Notes: generated by a model from the sequence alone, not told the origin. A stretch of 64,000 bases of DNA from Neoarius graeffei (GCF_027579695.1 NC_083577.1:34230698-34294697); one strand, 5' to 3'. Shown: positions 11,101 through 24,778, counted from the stretch's first letter. Translations and numbers: made by a program.

Positions 11101-12164
11101 ATTCTACTATGTGCTCTATAGGATGCCTCCCTGGTTGTGTAATTTTGATCCAGCTGAAGGTGGTGTTATATTTTTGTCTGTAACAAGCAGAAAAAAAACC
11201 ACGTATTGCTTAATTCTTTGAGTACAGCTGGTTTCTGACAGACTATCCATTGAGGGCATGGAGAATGCCCAAGCCCAATCTTAACTTCCCCCAGCACCTT
11301 CTGACTCTGGAAAAACTCTAGGATTATGGCAGAAGAGCTGGTCAGATAGGGCCTGTCAAATATCCCACATTAGAAATGGAAATGTGCACAGACTATGGAC
11401 ACCTGGACAGCTTTAGCATTCAAGATGCTGCACTGCTCTATGGTTCCATATGGGCTCTGCAGGAATTCAATTCCAGTCGTCTTCAAGTCTCAGACAGAAA
11501 CAGGTGTATGTGCCTTTTTAGAACATGCTTGTCCATGCCAGTATTCTTGTCCGTTGTATATTCTGTGCGGCCACTACATCATCAGACCTCGGACCAGTTT
11601 TACCGGTCCCTGCATTGAAGTGATAACAGCATTCTGCATGTGTTGACACTCAGACATGTGGGGAAACATGAGACTGAGATCATGTTTCAAGTTTCGGCCT
11701 GATAGCCATGAAAGCTGTCGGAAAACCATTTCATCCAGGCAGACAGGCCTGAATGCCCTCTCACATCCACTCAAACACATAAGTCACAGGATGTGGGTTA
11801 CGGGTCGTGGATAGTGCAGTGGTGTCTTGTCCTTTTTTATTAGTGTTTTTTGTAATGGGCAAAAATAAAGAATGTGAACATGCTCTCTGGTATCAGCCCT
11901 TTTGCTTTGAACGGGTTACGATGAATCAGCATGAGCCAGACAGTGTTGAGTCACCCACTGGGATTTAACAGCATGAGGTCATAAAGCCAAGCCATTGTAC
12001 CAAGCATTTCCTGGATTCGCTCTCTGCCACACAAAAGAGAGAACAAAAATCAACAGTCCAGTTGGTGCTGTGGTAATAGACGTCCATGGTCTTTTCTCTG
12101 CTTCTCCTCATGTATCTGATAACTCGGCTGCTCAGTACAGCAGAGTATACAAGCTGGGACTCAC

Positions 12165-12214
<50 letters not shown>

Positions 12215-12498
12215 CCAACCAGACTCGATCTGTCCAGCCCCAGACAGCTGACAGTAATTAGACTCTGGCATGAGGCAGCAGACTCTTTTTCATGAACAGG
12301 GCGAAACCAGGTCTTCTTTGAAGTGGGGCAAATTCGCTCGTGTTGTTTTTGACCAAGCATGTTGCTTACATACTCTACTTTTTGCACAAGCTTGCAATTT
12401 TGTGACAACATGAAAATGTCTCAACTTGCAAAAGAAGCTTCGTGAACAGCCGGCCACACCAAAAGCGTGAACAACAACTTCAGATTAAATTAACCATG
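8170..12498. other. klf7 intron 1, mostly unique non-coding DNA
   Basis: I find no supported exon or gene. The longest open frame (10199-10846 +) starts in a poly(T) tract, and nothing in it resembles a known protein. There are T-runs at about 9820 and 10220 and a (TC)n repeat at 12169-12211. Candidate regulatory elements cannot be picked without an alignment. Confidence 0.55.
12169..12211. repeat. (TC)n microsatellite
   Basis: Uninterrupted dinucleotide run in intron 1. Short frames on both strands reading SLSL or RERE come from it. Confidence 0.95.
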
Positions 12499-12506
12499 AA
12501 ATCCAT

Positions 12507-13390
12507 CCATTATCCGTAGCCGCTTATCCTGTTCTACAGGGTCGCAGGCAAGCCTATCCGAACTGACTATGGGTGAGAGGCGGGGTACACCCTGGACAAG
12601 TCGCCAGGTCGTTGCAAGGCTGACACACATGCCCCTTTTCCACCAAAGCAGTTCCAGGGCTGGTTCGGGGCCAGTGCTTAGTTTGGAACCGGGTTTTCTG
12701 TTTCCACTGACAAAGAATTGGCTCTGGGGCCAGAAAAACCGGTTCCAGGCTAGCACCAACTCTCTGCTGGGCCAGAGGAATGAACCGCTTACGTCAGCGG
12801 GGGGGCGGAGTTGTTAAGACCAACAACAATAACAAGACCGCGAAAGATCGCCATTTTTAAGCGATGAGAAGCAGCAGCTGTACAAACGCGAAGTCATTTT
12901 TTATTGTTGTTGCTGCTGCTGCTGCTTCTTCCATGTTGTTTTTGCTTCGATATTCGCGCCAAGGTTTATGCAAACGTAGCGACGTAACTGACGTATACAG
13001 AGACGTAATGACGTGGCTCCGCTTAGCACTGCCAGCTATGGAAAAGCAAACTGGTTCTCAGCTGGCTCGCAAGTTGAACAAGTTGTGAACCAGCACCAGC
13101 ACTGGCCCCGAACCAGCCCTGGAACTGATTTGGTGGAAAAGGGGTAACAGAGACAAACAGCCATTCACACTCTCATTCACACCTACAGTCAATTTAGAGC
13201 CAGCAATTAGCCTAACCTGCATGTCTTTGGACCGTGGGGGAAACCGGAGCACCCGGCGGAAACCCACGCAGACACGGGGAGAACAAACATGCAAACTCCA
13301 CACACAAAGGCCCTCGTCGGCCGCTGGGCTCAAACCCAGGACCTTCTTGCTGTGAGGCGACAATGCTAACCACTACACCAGCGTGCTGCC
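12507..13390 (-). mobile_element. Older Mermaid-like SINE split by a nested MITE
   Basis: SINE body sequence, reverse-oriented, occupies 12507-12629 and about 13147-13390. It carries ccgcttatcctgttctacag, gcatgtctttgga and the reversed tRNA head ending near 13385. It is more diverged than the other copies. A likely target duplication, aaatccat, lies at 12499-12506 and 13398-13405. The element is interrupted at the middle by a 517-bp inverted-repeat element. Confidence 0.88.
12630..13146. mobile_element. 517-bp MITE nested in the SINE, ends CCCCTTTTCCACCAAA
   Basis: The left end reads TGCCCCTTTTCCACCAAA and the right end, reverse-complemented, TACCCCTTTTCCACCAAA. Flanking ACA at 12627-12629 and 13147-13149 is a 3-bp target duplication, as in PIF/Harbinger elements. 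The interior repeats ggttcc/ggaacc motifs and encodes nothing recognisable. A diverged relative lies at 62715-63219. Confidence 0.85.
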
Positions 13391-13405
13391 CACCACAAAA
13401 TCCAT

Positions 13406-16400
13406 TAAGGTAAAGAGAAGTAGCCTAGATTGTACTCGATCATAATTCCTGCTGTTTGCACTGTCATTTCAGTCGTGTGAAATTACCTCCACAATCTGCT
13501 TTTGAAGAGACACTGAGACCTCACCCACACAGGTTGATTGAAAGCTGTTTACCAAACCTCAGTTGCCATGAATTTTGGCAATTGCTCTATAATTTATTCT
13601 CTCTGCCAGATGTAGATCAAAGTAGATGTCAAATTGGCAGTCTGTAGGTTGTCTTGCAAAGAGGTTTTCGAAATGAGAGTCAATAATTAGCATTTCCAAT
13701 GCAGAAGGGATTAAAAAAATAGAGTTGTGTGAGAGCCAGACTCGGCTGTGATCAGGGTTTTTTTTTTTTTTTTTTTGGTTTGTTTTTTTTAAAGTTAATT
13801 TTTTTATATATTTATTTTATGGATTTAATGACCATAAATGTGTTGAATCTCCAACATTAAGGTGAATAGAGGCTTTGGGAATTTTCTTAATCCCTTGCTA
13901 TTAAAATAGCACTGCATTTCTATGACACAAACACAGCCTTCATTAGTTTGTCTGAAGGTAAAACACTTCCATATAAAGCCATGAGAGCAATGAAAACTAC
14001 AGCCTGAGTCACAGGGCAGCTGAGTGACTGTCTGCGATGTCATATATTTCATATATATTATGATACTGTTGCTAAAGTGACGGTGTCGACTATATGCACG
14101 TCTGTTATTGGCTGGGCATGCAGTATGAATTCAGGAGCTTATGTTTAAAGGGTATGCGCATCTTTTACTCGTTTGATTGACAGCCGTGATGATCCATAAG
14201 TTCGCAAGAGATGTTGGCGAGGTCTTTACAGTTTGCCTCGACATGTCCAGTTTCATAAGCATCGGGGTTTAAGTACAGATTTTTCAAAGGTTAGATCTCG
14301 TCCATGACTGGAATTCACCCAGCTTGATAAGCCCTCAGTACCAGAGACGCTTCTCTTTTCCTTTCTGATGAATATAAGGAAGAGAGTCCTTCAGCAAACG
14401 CTAATGACTTCTACCGTCATCCTCCTGACTCCAACCTCCTCCTGCCATGGAGAAGTACTGACCACCTAATTATCTCCTTGCCTATCGGAGCACTGATGGA
14501 TGTGGCTTTGTTGTCAGGAGATCAAGAGATTTTCAGGGTCTGCATCTGAAATAGGGCCGTTTGTTTGAGAGGTGAGGTGGGAGTGAGTTGGACACCACTT
14601 CTCCGACTGCTTTTCAAGTGTCTGTTAACCCACAGAGAGGAGGAGCAGCGAAGGGATGGAGTGAGAAAGTAGAAAAAGACAGAGTACGGATTGCATCTTT
14701 ATGCATGAGGCCTAGCGTCCCCTCAGCCTGATGGAGAGGCAGCTTAGCCACTCAAGTGGTTGATTAACAGCCAGTGAGGAACCAACCATTGTTCTCGAAG
14801 TACACGTACTGTTTGATACACACACGCACAAACGCATGCACTCGGACTAACTGAGAGCTCGATGGCATATTTTTGCCTCAATTTTCAAGACGGCAAAATT
14901 CAAGCCGATTCAAACTCCACGTATTCCAGCCTAGCATGTTTAGTATAGACCGGGAGTGAGTTGGTGATGAATAATAGATTATGATATTTTTGGTATTCCT
15001 AACCAGCTATAAGTAGCACGGCAGAATGTCAAAACAGTTGAAGAAAGAGGGAGAGGAGTCGTGTGAAGAAGTGAAGGGCATCTCAGCATGGAGGAGAGCA
15101 CTTATGTTTATTCAACTGCTTCTACGCTTGGGAGGGGTAGAAGAGCCTCCCACACAGTTCTTCGTTTCAGTCTCTGGTCGACCTGCTGGAAATTCCCTCC
15201 TCACATCCCGCTCCTTTAAAGCCATCTTCCAGGCACAAGTGTGCCGAGAGAGAACTCTGGGCTGCTTTCACATTCACTCCTGCTCATTTTCCACACATGG
15301 CTATGACTGAGAATGGGGGTGTGGCTTATCAGCCAGCTTGAAAATTACACCATGAAAGGGAGAATTTCTTTTTTTTTTTTTTAAGTGACCCTCCTCTTGC
15401 TTCCTGTATGCAAAAAGCAGATAACTTTGACTCGCATTTAAACAACGGCTTCTCCGACTTGCTAATTCAAGATATTCTTTAGAGAGAGGAGGAACGCAAA
15501 ACATGGTTAACTGAATACGACCTTGAAACAAGAAGGCCTGGAGGCGTGTGTGTGTGTGTGTGTGCGCTCACATACACCAGGGCAGCAGATGTGTTTGTTT
15601 TGGTAGCAGTGAGGTACAGTGAGGCGGCATCAGACACAACACTGGCTGTACGTTCAAACACAAACACTCGGGGACAACAGGTACTTTCCGTCAAGGAGAA
15701 AATTACCTACAGGGCTCATTCTCTGTCCTGAAATAGACCCTGAAACTGAAAGAAAAACCAAACGCTGAATGAAACGCAGGCCACGCGAGTATGAAACCTA
15801 GAGGCATGGCTCGGAATCATACGCACCCGAGGGTATTTGTTGACTCTAAAACTGGGAACGTTAGACAGTACAAAAATAGTAGTGCTACTTTCCTGACGTT
15901 CTTTTCAAGTTTTAAAGGGCTGCGTTGTGGTGATTTGCTTGTACTTTGTGTGTCGTGGATATTTGCATATGTTCTGTGTCCAGTGACTACATGACCTGGC
16001 TGCTGTCCAGAGTCCCATTGTGTTGTGCCTGGCCTGCTCATTTCCACTCATTTCTCTCTCTCACTTATTCCAAGCTGCTGCTGCTGCAGGCAAGGTTGGC
16101 ATGCATTGCCCCATGCAGAGCTTCCTGCCTAACTATAACATGTCTGCCCACTAAAGAGATGGAGAGAAAATAAAAAGGGCAGATGCCCCCTTGGCACCCA
16201 ATCCTGCCACTCTCTCTAGTAGAGCGGAGTGATGTACACACAATCCTCATTGCCCTCGTGAGCAGGAAATGCCCCATAGAGATGACTAAAGCAGTGCCAG
16301 AGATGGGACTTCCCCATTCGTGTACACAAAGCAGACCTGAAGACTCCATTCACAGCAAATTTCATACGTGGTTTCACCGTGAAGTTTGTGGCGCTAGAAC

Positions 16401-19042
16401 ATCCGCGTTACTTAAAATGCTTTCTTGTACTCAGGAAACCAAACCCACGGATGTAGTGTTCTACTATAAACCCCTATAACTTGCTCTTTTCACAATCGCA
16501 ATGGCTACAGCTCCAGGTGATGACCACACAGGTGCCATGTTGCCGTTATTTTATTTATATACAATATAGAAAATATATATTTTTTTCCTTTTTTTGTACT
16601 CCAAGGCTCATGCCAAGTGGCATAGTGCACTCCCATTATAGTCCTGGCTATGGATTCACCAACACTGCTGTCTTCCCTCAGAGCGTCTGCATGCTGCTCT
16701 GCTGTGAGACCCACCTGTTCCTCTCTGCTGGCATGATCCAGTTTTTCAGTGAAAAAGACAAACGAGGGGCTCTGTATCCTCCACCGTGACCTCACATTCA
16801 AATTAAAGAGCAGCCACATGCCAGCAGATTTGACATTAACATCCCCCAGAGAGGCTATAAAAATACGCAGTACGAAAAGAAAAGGAGGGTACTTAAGCCG
16901 AACCATAAAACTTGATGAAAAGCCCTTTAGTTTCTCTCCCATATAACAAGTCGAAAGTTCTTTTCATGCTTAAAAAGATCACAAATTATATTTCAGTATT
17001 TCAAAATGTAAGCAGAGCCAAATGTTTGGGTTTTGGAGCTGCAGGCTGTACTACTAACCCGCCAACCCTTTATAATTCTCCTATGACGTCAGCTCAGCAG
17101 CATCGATTCTCCTCAAGATTCTGAACCAATAAGAGGTTTTTGAGCGAGCGGATATGTATGCTCGACTCAGCCATTAGGGCTTGTGTATGGCACCGTTAAG
17201 TGGGTCACATGCAGAGTGTTATCGACCTTGGGAATTTGTCCTTCTCGCTGAGACGTTCAGCCTCTCCTCCTCTTTTGTTTTGCACAGCCACGCCAAGACC
17301 TATTTTTCAAGGGAGGGAGGGAAAGGGGGGGGAAAGGCACCCATTCAAATTGTCACATTTACATGCAAGAAGGTTGATAGAATCTGATTTGGGATTCATT
17401 TGCAAGAGCGTTTGCGGCACGTTAGCGACATTCTTTTAGCACTCTGTGCTTCAGTCACCTGGCTGGGAGATGCACGGTGATGTTCACACCATCTGGTGGA
17501 ATCACTTTAGAAACAGGACGAAGAGGTAATTATGATCTGGAAGGTACAGTCGGCGCATTGGTGGCGGGGCATGGAGTGCAAAGTCTGTCTCCTTTAAAAG
17601 GGAGCCTGCGCCAGTGCGTAGCTATGTGGGTCGCCAGCTATTTTAATCTGCGATGTTGCTGGGAATACCTGAGGGATTGGCCAGGCTCTGTCGGAATGGG
17701 GGCTGACGGTGTGCGAGTGCCTGTGTGTGTCTGTAAATTGCTTGTGTAGCCAAGAAAGGGTAGGGGTGTGTGTGGAGGAGAGAGAGACTGGCTGCCGAAA
17801 GTTGATGAACCAGTATCGAGCACTTTTCCCTCTGTCAGATTCAAGTAACAAGTAGTGTGTGCTTTTAGGCATGGAGTGCTGCTCTGAGGAAGCCCTGTAG
17901 TGTCTAACTGACTTTGCTTCCCCCCCCCCACCCACCCCTTTTTTTTTTCCTTTCCTCCTTAACAGAAGACACACAACCGAATACCCTCTCTCTGGCTTTT
18001 CACAGACAGGTCAACTGCTTAATTCTTCATGGAGTGCGTGTGTGTGATTCATCTTCAGTCGTATTCAGAATGAAATCACTGGATAACTGAAAGTGCTAAA
18101 CATTGCCCTGCACTTCCACAGTAGTCCCGCCTGCACTGTATATTCCTGTAAAAACCATGAAGTAATCTCTGCGATTTAGTTCCAGTTTTGACTAGCAACC
18201 ATGCTGTCATCCCAGGCTTTATGACCTTGTGGTAGACTGATGGAAGGCGTGCAGGAGGGAATAAGGAGTTTAATGAGGGAGTGCAGCACATCCGTAACAT
18301 GCCCCTCTCCCGTGGTGCAGACAGGTGTGATGGCAGCAGGGGCACCTGCTGAACCAGCCTGGCCTAACGTAAAGCACGGTGGCTTCAAAAAGCTCAGCTC
18401 CCAGTCTGGTGTTATTTATACGCTAACCAGGTTGGGGCACCTCGGGTAAGCACGCTAACGCCAGAGGGGCAAAAACTGGAGCTCCACATGGTCAGCCACA
18501 GAGACACCACTGACTCCCCCTGGCCTACCTTCACAGTTCGTTCTTGGCAAAGAGCTCCCTTTTTGTGGCTTCCATTGTAGTCAGGAATTAATGGACTGCA
18601 AAGGCATTCATCAAGTCCCAGTTAGGTTTCCTTTTTATGTCTCTGTAGCAGTTGTGTCAGACACTGGTAATTGGGTTCAAAGTACCATCACAGTAAAAGG
18701 CTGCGTGGGAGTGAGTCAGAACAGGGCGGGCCCTTGCCGTCTCAGGTGACCTCACTCTCCGCCTAACTACTCTGGAGTGGGGGGGGGGGCACGGACGGGA
18801 GGGATGAGGTCATTCTTCGAGCCTGCAGGAAGGATTTGTATAGGCAGCTCTGTGTACGTGAGTGTTTGCATGAGTGACGAACTATGAGGAAGAGTGGGAG
18901 AAAAGCATGCGTGTAAGTTGCTAGATTGCTTTGAAAGTCACACACGTGCATCAATGTTATTAGTCTGCGTGTAAGAGAAATGTGTACGTGTTTATGTACA
19001 GTGCTTCCCACAATTATTGGAACACCTTGTGAAGATTAGTAA
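13406..19042. other. klf7 intron 1, unique non-coding DNA
   Basis: No exon, RNA gene or clear transposon was recognised. There are poly(T) tracts at about 13758 and 15370, a (TG)n at about 15546 and C- and T-runs at about 17920-17948. ORFs here are short and without family resemblance. Around 18990-19042 sequence reading cccacaattattggaacacc resembles the end of a Tc1/mariner-type MITE into which the following SINE inserted. Confidence 0.5.
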
Positions 19043-19343
19043 AGGGCCTTTCTGTGCGGAGTTTGCATGTTCTCCCCGTGTCCGCGTGGGTTTCCTCCGG
19101 GTGCTCCGGTTTCCCCCACAGTCCAAAGACATGCAGGTTAGGTTAACTGGTGACTCTAAATTGAGCGTAGGTGTGAATGTGAGTGTGAATGGTTGTCTGT
19201 GTCTATGTGTCAGCCCTGTGATGACCTGGCGACTTGTCCAGGGTGTACCCCGCCTTTCGCCCGTAGTCAGCTGGGATAGGCTCCAGCTTGCCTGCGACCC
19301 TGTAGAAGGATAAAGCGGCTAGAGATAATGAGATGAGATGAGA
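19043..19343 (+). mobile_element. 5'-truncated Mermaid-like SINE
   Basis: It begins at agggcctttctgtgcggag, so the tRNA-like head and polymerase III boxes are missing. The body and the gataatgagatgagatgaga tail are intact and close to the full copy at 2823-3193. The truncation is what incomplete reverse transcription would give. Confidence 0.9.
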
Positions 19344-22139
19344 ATGGGTTAGGAACCCCCCCCCCCCACCACCACCACCACCACCTTTTATCGAAGTAGC
19401 GTCATCTCGCACTCAAAATGATGATAGTCCGACCTTTAATTAAAATAAATTTGTTCAGAGAGAAACAAATCCCTCAAGAAATAACTGTTCAACAGAAACG
19501 CATGCCATAAGTATTGGCACCAGTTTTGGAGGGCAGTGTGTGGAGTTGTGTATATGAAATGAGTGAGCGTGCCAGTCAAAAGGTAATGCTTTTATACCAG
19601 GGTTTTGGCTTTTTTTTTTGTGGATGAAGCAGATTGTGAAAGTAGGAACAATGGATTCATTCACACTTTTTTTTTTTTTTTTCAAGCAGTGCTCAAAAAG
19701 CTGCCATCACAGTGATGCATTTCTGTAACCCCTGGCTGTGGCTTGTGGTTTTATAGAGGAGATTTTGTATGTCGTTTCATGATGGCCATCACCCCCCCCC
19801 CCCCCCAATCACCAGACAAACCCTCACCCCGTCTCAGTGCTGAGTGGCAGGCGTTTTGTCTGGTGTTTAAGAGATGAGATATCAGAAGACGAAAGGACAC
19901 AGTGCACAGATTGAGACATCACAACAAAGCTGTGGCTCTCGGTTCTGTATTGCAAGCACGTAACGCGACTAGGATCAGATCAGAGGAGGTATTTCTAAAG
20001 CAGCTATCTCCTTTGAGATGGCCCTGATACATGTGTTTTGTTTCTCCAAAATGGTTTTAAGACTCCTGAGTTATATCTGCTAGTTCACATTTACTCTCTC
20101 ATCCTCGTGTCTGACATTTGGGCTTCTGTAAAAATGCAGTTTCATGATTACTTTCTCACACTCAAGCTGTACAACTGACGGAACATTATGTGAAATGGCT
20201 TTCAGGATTTTTTTTTTTTTAAATACCGTAATTCTCAATATTTATGATAAACAACAGTTTCAGTGCTTTTGATATTTCATCAGAACACCTTGGTTCTTTT
20301 TCCAATGCTTTAAGTTATCTGAAAGTGCCCGTGTTTACCCATTCTTTGACATAATCACCGGGGAAAAATAAGAGCACAGAAAAGAGCAAAGGAGTTTGTT
20401 GTCGCATAAAATATGAGCTGAGCTCACTTGGTGTAATTACCATTCTGCAAGATAATTATAAAGAGGACAGAGTCAGGGATGAAAAAGTCATTTACGTGCT
20501 CCTTAGTGAGCAACTGCAATTAACTGGGTTGCTTAACCTGGTGCTGAAAAATTGGGTTGGGCCGGGATCTTGCGCAGTTATCACACAAAACAGAACCCGC
20601 CAGGCCTCTCCTATCTCTCAGAGGTGAGCTCCTAAAAGGGGGCTCGTGCAAGTTGCTTAATTTTTTAAGCGGCTTTGCAAAATCAACATTCCCCATTTTG
20701 TTTTGGAGCCTTTCGTGCGTGAAAAATCCCTATAGCACAAAAGCTTTTCAGCGGCACCGCTATAAGATTGGTTGAGGGCCTGAATACGGAAGCGACAAGA
20801 GGGGGGCTCAGATTCTTGTTATCTTAACTGCTTTTTTCCATCACTGCTGGCTAATCTGTACTCTCAAATTGGATTGGTTATAGGCATCTATGCCCTCCTT
20901 CAAACCCTTCTCCTCCTATGCTAAGTAACATGCTCACAAAAGTTCAGTGATGACACTCTGGAATGTGCCAAGCAAGGTTCGTCCTTATCTATAGGATGGT
21001 AATCAGGGCAAGAGGCAAAGAAGTACGGCATAACCTGCATTCTTTAGCTCCAAGACGATGTACAGTACAGTCACGCTATCTGGAGCTAGTACAGACCCCT
21101 GCGTCATACCTGTACAATATCTAAAATCCTCGGGCTACACAAAGTCACAGGGGTGGGGGTTTTTTTGTAATTAGATAAAACAGGAAAAAAAACCTCCACT
21201 GCATGGAATGTATTTCCTCTCTGTTAGAGCCTCCTTGTCGCTGCTGTCTCACACTCTCAATTGGTTACATCCTGTAGTTGGATATCGGGCTGCAACAATA
21301 ACTGGATCACCACCATACCACGGTATTAGGAGGTGTACAGAGCTGTTGAGCCAGTCACCAATATTAGCTTCATAACAGCCCCCCCCCCCAACCCCGGCTT
21401 GGTCTGTGGTCTTGTCTACACGTGTCTGTATATTTTCGAAAACTCACGTTTTTTGAGGTTTTTTTTTTCCCCCCTATCAGTTTTGAAAAAGATCACGTCC
21501 ACAGTACACGTTTCTCTCCACACAAGAATGAGAAAAGGATTTTAAAACGCTCCGACCTCTGTACTGAGCACACGCATAACATTTTAGCAAGCGCATCACG
21601 TTATTGTAACCTTCTGGTTGACTGACCAGTCAAATCAATCGAAGGGACTGACACTGAGGACAAACGGTCGGTGAGTGTGGTGTTGGAAAACTATTGTTGA
21701 GCAAGTAGTTGGAGTTATGGAGGAAAACATGTATGATAACCCCCTGTCTATTCCCTTTTTTTTTTTTTATTAATTATAATGCCTAATAAAACTCACTTTT
21801 TTAAATGTGTAATGCTTTTTTTTTTTTTTTTTTTTTTTATATAAAGTTTTAAGTCCAGTTGGGAACTGAAACTCTGTTCGAGCCAAAATGCCAAGTAACG
21901 GGTACCTGTTTAAAAAAAAATAGTAATAATAATAATGATACTTTTGGTTCTGCTTATTGGTTCCTAAACTCAGTAACCCTTTATTGCCAACAAAGGTTAC
22001 ATATCTACCAAGAGCTGTCTATGTAACTGTCCTACATCAACAAAAGTGTATCCATTTGTTCATATACAAGCTAGCATGCATGGTAACGTCACAAGTGTGA
22101 ACGTTCAGTTAATGCTTAAAATACATTTTTGCTATCTAC
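19344..22139. other. klf7 intron 1, non-coding DNA with homopolymer runs
   Basis: Runs of C (about 19359, 19792, 21379) and T (about 19665, 20209, 21759, 21818) break up otherwise unremarkable AT-rich sequence. A segment at 19500-19545 reading taagtattggcacc may be the far part of the MITE broken by the SINE at 19043. I see no gene. Confidence 0.5.
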
Positions 22140-22152
22140 ACATTTTGACCTG

Positions 22153-23079
22153 GGGTAGCACGGTGGTGTAGTGGTTAGCGCTGTCGCCTCACAGCGAGAA
22201 GGTCCGGGTTCGAGCCCCGTGGCCGGCGAGGGCCTTTCTGTGTGGAGTTTGCATGTTCTCCCCGTGTCCGCGTGGGTTTCCTCCGGGTGCTCCGGTTTCC
22301 CCCACAGTCCAAAGACATGCAGGTTAGGTTAACTGGTGACTCTAAATTGACCGTAGGTGTGAATGTGAGTGTGAATGGTTGTCTGTGTCTATTGGCCCTT
22401 TTCCACTACCCTTTTTCAGCTCACTTCAGCTCGCTTCAGCTCACTTCAGCCCGACACGGCTCGTGTTTCGACTATCTAAGAACAGCACGACTCGGCTCGC
22501 TTCAGCCCTGCTCAGCCCCCAAAACTCGCACGGTTTTGGAGTAGGGCTGTAAACCCGGAAGAAGAAGAATTACAAAGCCTTATGCGCCTCGCCTCATCTA
22601 TACGCTCTTGCCAGTATCTGTTGGTGTTGTCGGTGACAACAAGCCACAGCACCAAGACCAGCAACACTAACGACTCCATGTCCTCCATGTTTATTGTTTA
22701 CTCTCCGGGTTGTGAGACTACCGCTTAAAAGATCACTGATGTCACTGTTTGCACCGCCTAATGACATCACCTGACGTCCACCCACTTTCACTAACTCCAC
22801 CCAATGTGTCCACCCACTTCCAGCCAGCACGGTTCAGCGCGGTTGTAGTCGAAATGCAACTCCAACAGCCCCACTCAGCTCAACTCAGCACGGCTCAGCC
22901 CCACTCAGCCGCGTTGGTAGTGGAAAAGCGGCATGTGTGTCAGCCCTGTGATGACCTGGCGACTTGTCCAGGGTGTACCCTGCCTTTCGCCCGTAGTCAG
23001 CTGGGATAGGCTCCAGCTTGCCTGCGACCCTGTAGAACAGGATAAAGCGGCTACAGATAATGAGATGAGATGAGATGAG
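22153..23079 (+). mobile_element. Full-length Mermaid-like SINE split by a nested MITE
   Basis: The tRNA-like head starts at 22153 and the tail ends in repeated atgag at 23079. A perfect 13-bp target duplication, acattttgacctg, lies at 22140-22152 and 23080-23092, proving that the SINE landed first and was split later. The insertion occupies 22393-22933 in the tctatgtgtcagcc region of the body. Confidence 0.94.
22393..22933. mobile_element. 541-bp MITE nested in the SINE, ends CCTTTTCCACTA
   Basis: The left end reads TGGCCCTTTTCCACTA and the right end, reverse-complemented, TGCCGCTTTTCCACTA. Flanks TAT at 22390-22392 and TGT at 22934-22936 fit a 3-bp target duplication with one later A-to-G change. 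The interior carries repeated cagctc/cagccc motifs near both ends and differs from the MITE at 12630-13146. No coding capacity is seen. Confidence 0.85.
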
Positions 23080-23966
23080 ACATTTTGACCTGACCACTTT
23101 TTTGTACCCAACGAGGAATCGATAAGAACTAGAATCTGTAAACAGAATTGGAAACGCTAAAATTCAAAAGATACCCAACCCTACTTTTAAGTTAATGAAC
23201 CAAATATTTAGCACTTTATGCGGTGTTTTTGAAATACATCTCATGAATAAACGAGTACAATTATCCTTGGCATCCAAGCCTTAGTTCTTGGCTCCAAGAA
23301 CTCGATGGATTTTTGTCTTTTGAAAGCAATAAACCAGTAGAAACCATGTTTGCACACCAGATGATTGTAAGGCTGTTTAGGTTGGGCATATTTGTTGTTT
23401 AATATAAACAGTTTCTACTTCTGTTGCATGGCTACCCTTGAAATTGCCAGCAACTGCTGAGCATAAGGAGTTTGAGGAAATAATTTATATAGCCTATTTT
23501 AAAATGGACCCAGTGCCCCCAATTCTGCTAAATTTAAATCTCTTGCTGGTTATTCCGAATGAGGTACAAACAAGTCTGCAATGGTTAGCTCTTTTAGCTC
23601 AACAATTTCAACATATTAAAGGATAAGTAACGCCAAACGAATGAAACAAACACACGGGGGTTTGGTTGCGGTATTCTAGCAACCCGCAAGGTGCCATTCT
23701 TTGAAGACTGTGTTAAAGGGGAACTGAAGGCAAATATTTTTTATCAAAATTCTATTTCTCTCATTTTATTAAATATAGGAATGCATTTTTGATAGCCATT
23801 TTGTCACTGCTATAGCAAGTTATTAATGTGTGAAATGTGTAATATATCAGTCCATATGTCAAAGCAATGGCCGTGAACAAGATTCGTTGAGACCTGTGTG
23901 AGACATCGTAGGACGGAAGTGAAACGTACAGCGGAAATCAAAGTGACCGACATCTGCCAACATTCC

Positions 23967-24778
23967 CTGTGTCCAAAATCACTCACTCGTTCACTACTCC
24001 CTACATAAGGAATTACTAAATAGAGGGAAAAACGCTTTTGGACACAAGCCCGTCGCACTGGTATTTACGTCATTACTGTCGCGCAATTAAAACGTGCCAA
24101 ATCAGTCGGCTGGTGGGTTTTCAAAATAATAAATCCATGCATGTTTTTTTTGTGATAAATCCGTATTATACTGAGCGCATTTCCCACATTAATCAATACA
24201 AGGTACCTGCATCTTTCAGGTTTTTTTAAATCAAGGCTGAATACTTTCTTCTTTGCTGCTGCCTTTTCATCTCATCTCATTATCTCTAGCCGCTTTATCC
24301 TGTTCTACAGGGTCGCAGGCAAGCTGGAGCCTATCCCAGCTGACTACGGGCGAAAGGCGGGGTACAGCCTGGACAAGTCGCCAGGTCATCACAGGGCTGA
24401 CACATAGACACAGACAACCATTCACACTCACATTCACACCTACGGTCAATTTAGAGTCACCAGTTAACCTAACCTGCATGTCTTTGGACTGTGGGGGAAA
24501 CCGGAGCACCCGGAGGAAACCCACGCGGACACGGGGAGAACATGCAAACTCCACACAGAAAGGCCCTCGCCGGCCACGGGGCTCGAACCTGGACCTTCTT
24601 GCTGTGAGGCGACAGCGCTAACCGCTACACCACCGTGCCACCCGCCGCTGCCTTTTATTAAATTAAATTTGAGACTTTTAATTAGATTTTTTTTTTTTTC
24701 AGCACGGACAGCACTACAAAATGGCGTCCCCACTATATAGTGCCCTATATAGTGAGTAGGGAGCGATTTCAGACACAG
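23967..24778. mobile_element. Inner MITE with CCTGTGTCYRAAATCRCTC ends
   Basis: The left end reads cctgtgtccaaaatcactc and continues into cactactccctac. The right end, gtagggagcgatttcagaca then cagg, is its imperfect reverse complement, and a TATAGTG-rich stretch lies inside. The target duplication is unclear and boundaries are good to a few bases. A SINE splits it. Confidence 0.6.
24268..24646 (-). mobile_element. Full-length Mermaid-like SINE, reverse orientation
   Basis: The reversed (ATGAG)n tail begins at 24268 and the reversed tRNA head ends at 24646 with ccaccgtgccaccc. The 10-bp duplication gctgcctttt lies at 24258-24267 and 24647-24656. Little divergence from the 33100 copy suggests a recent insertion. 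Confidence 0.93.
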
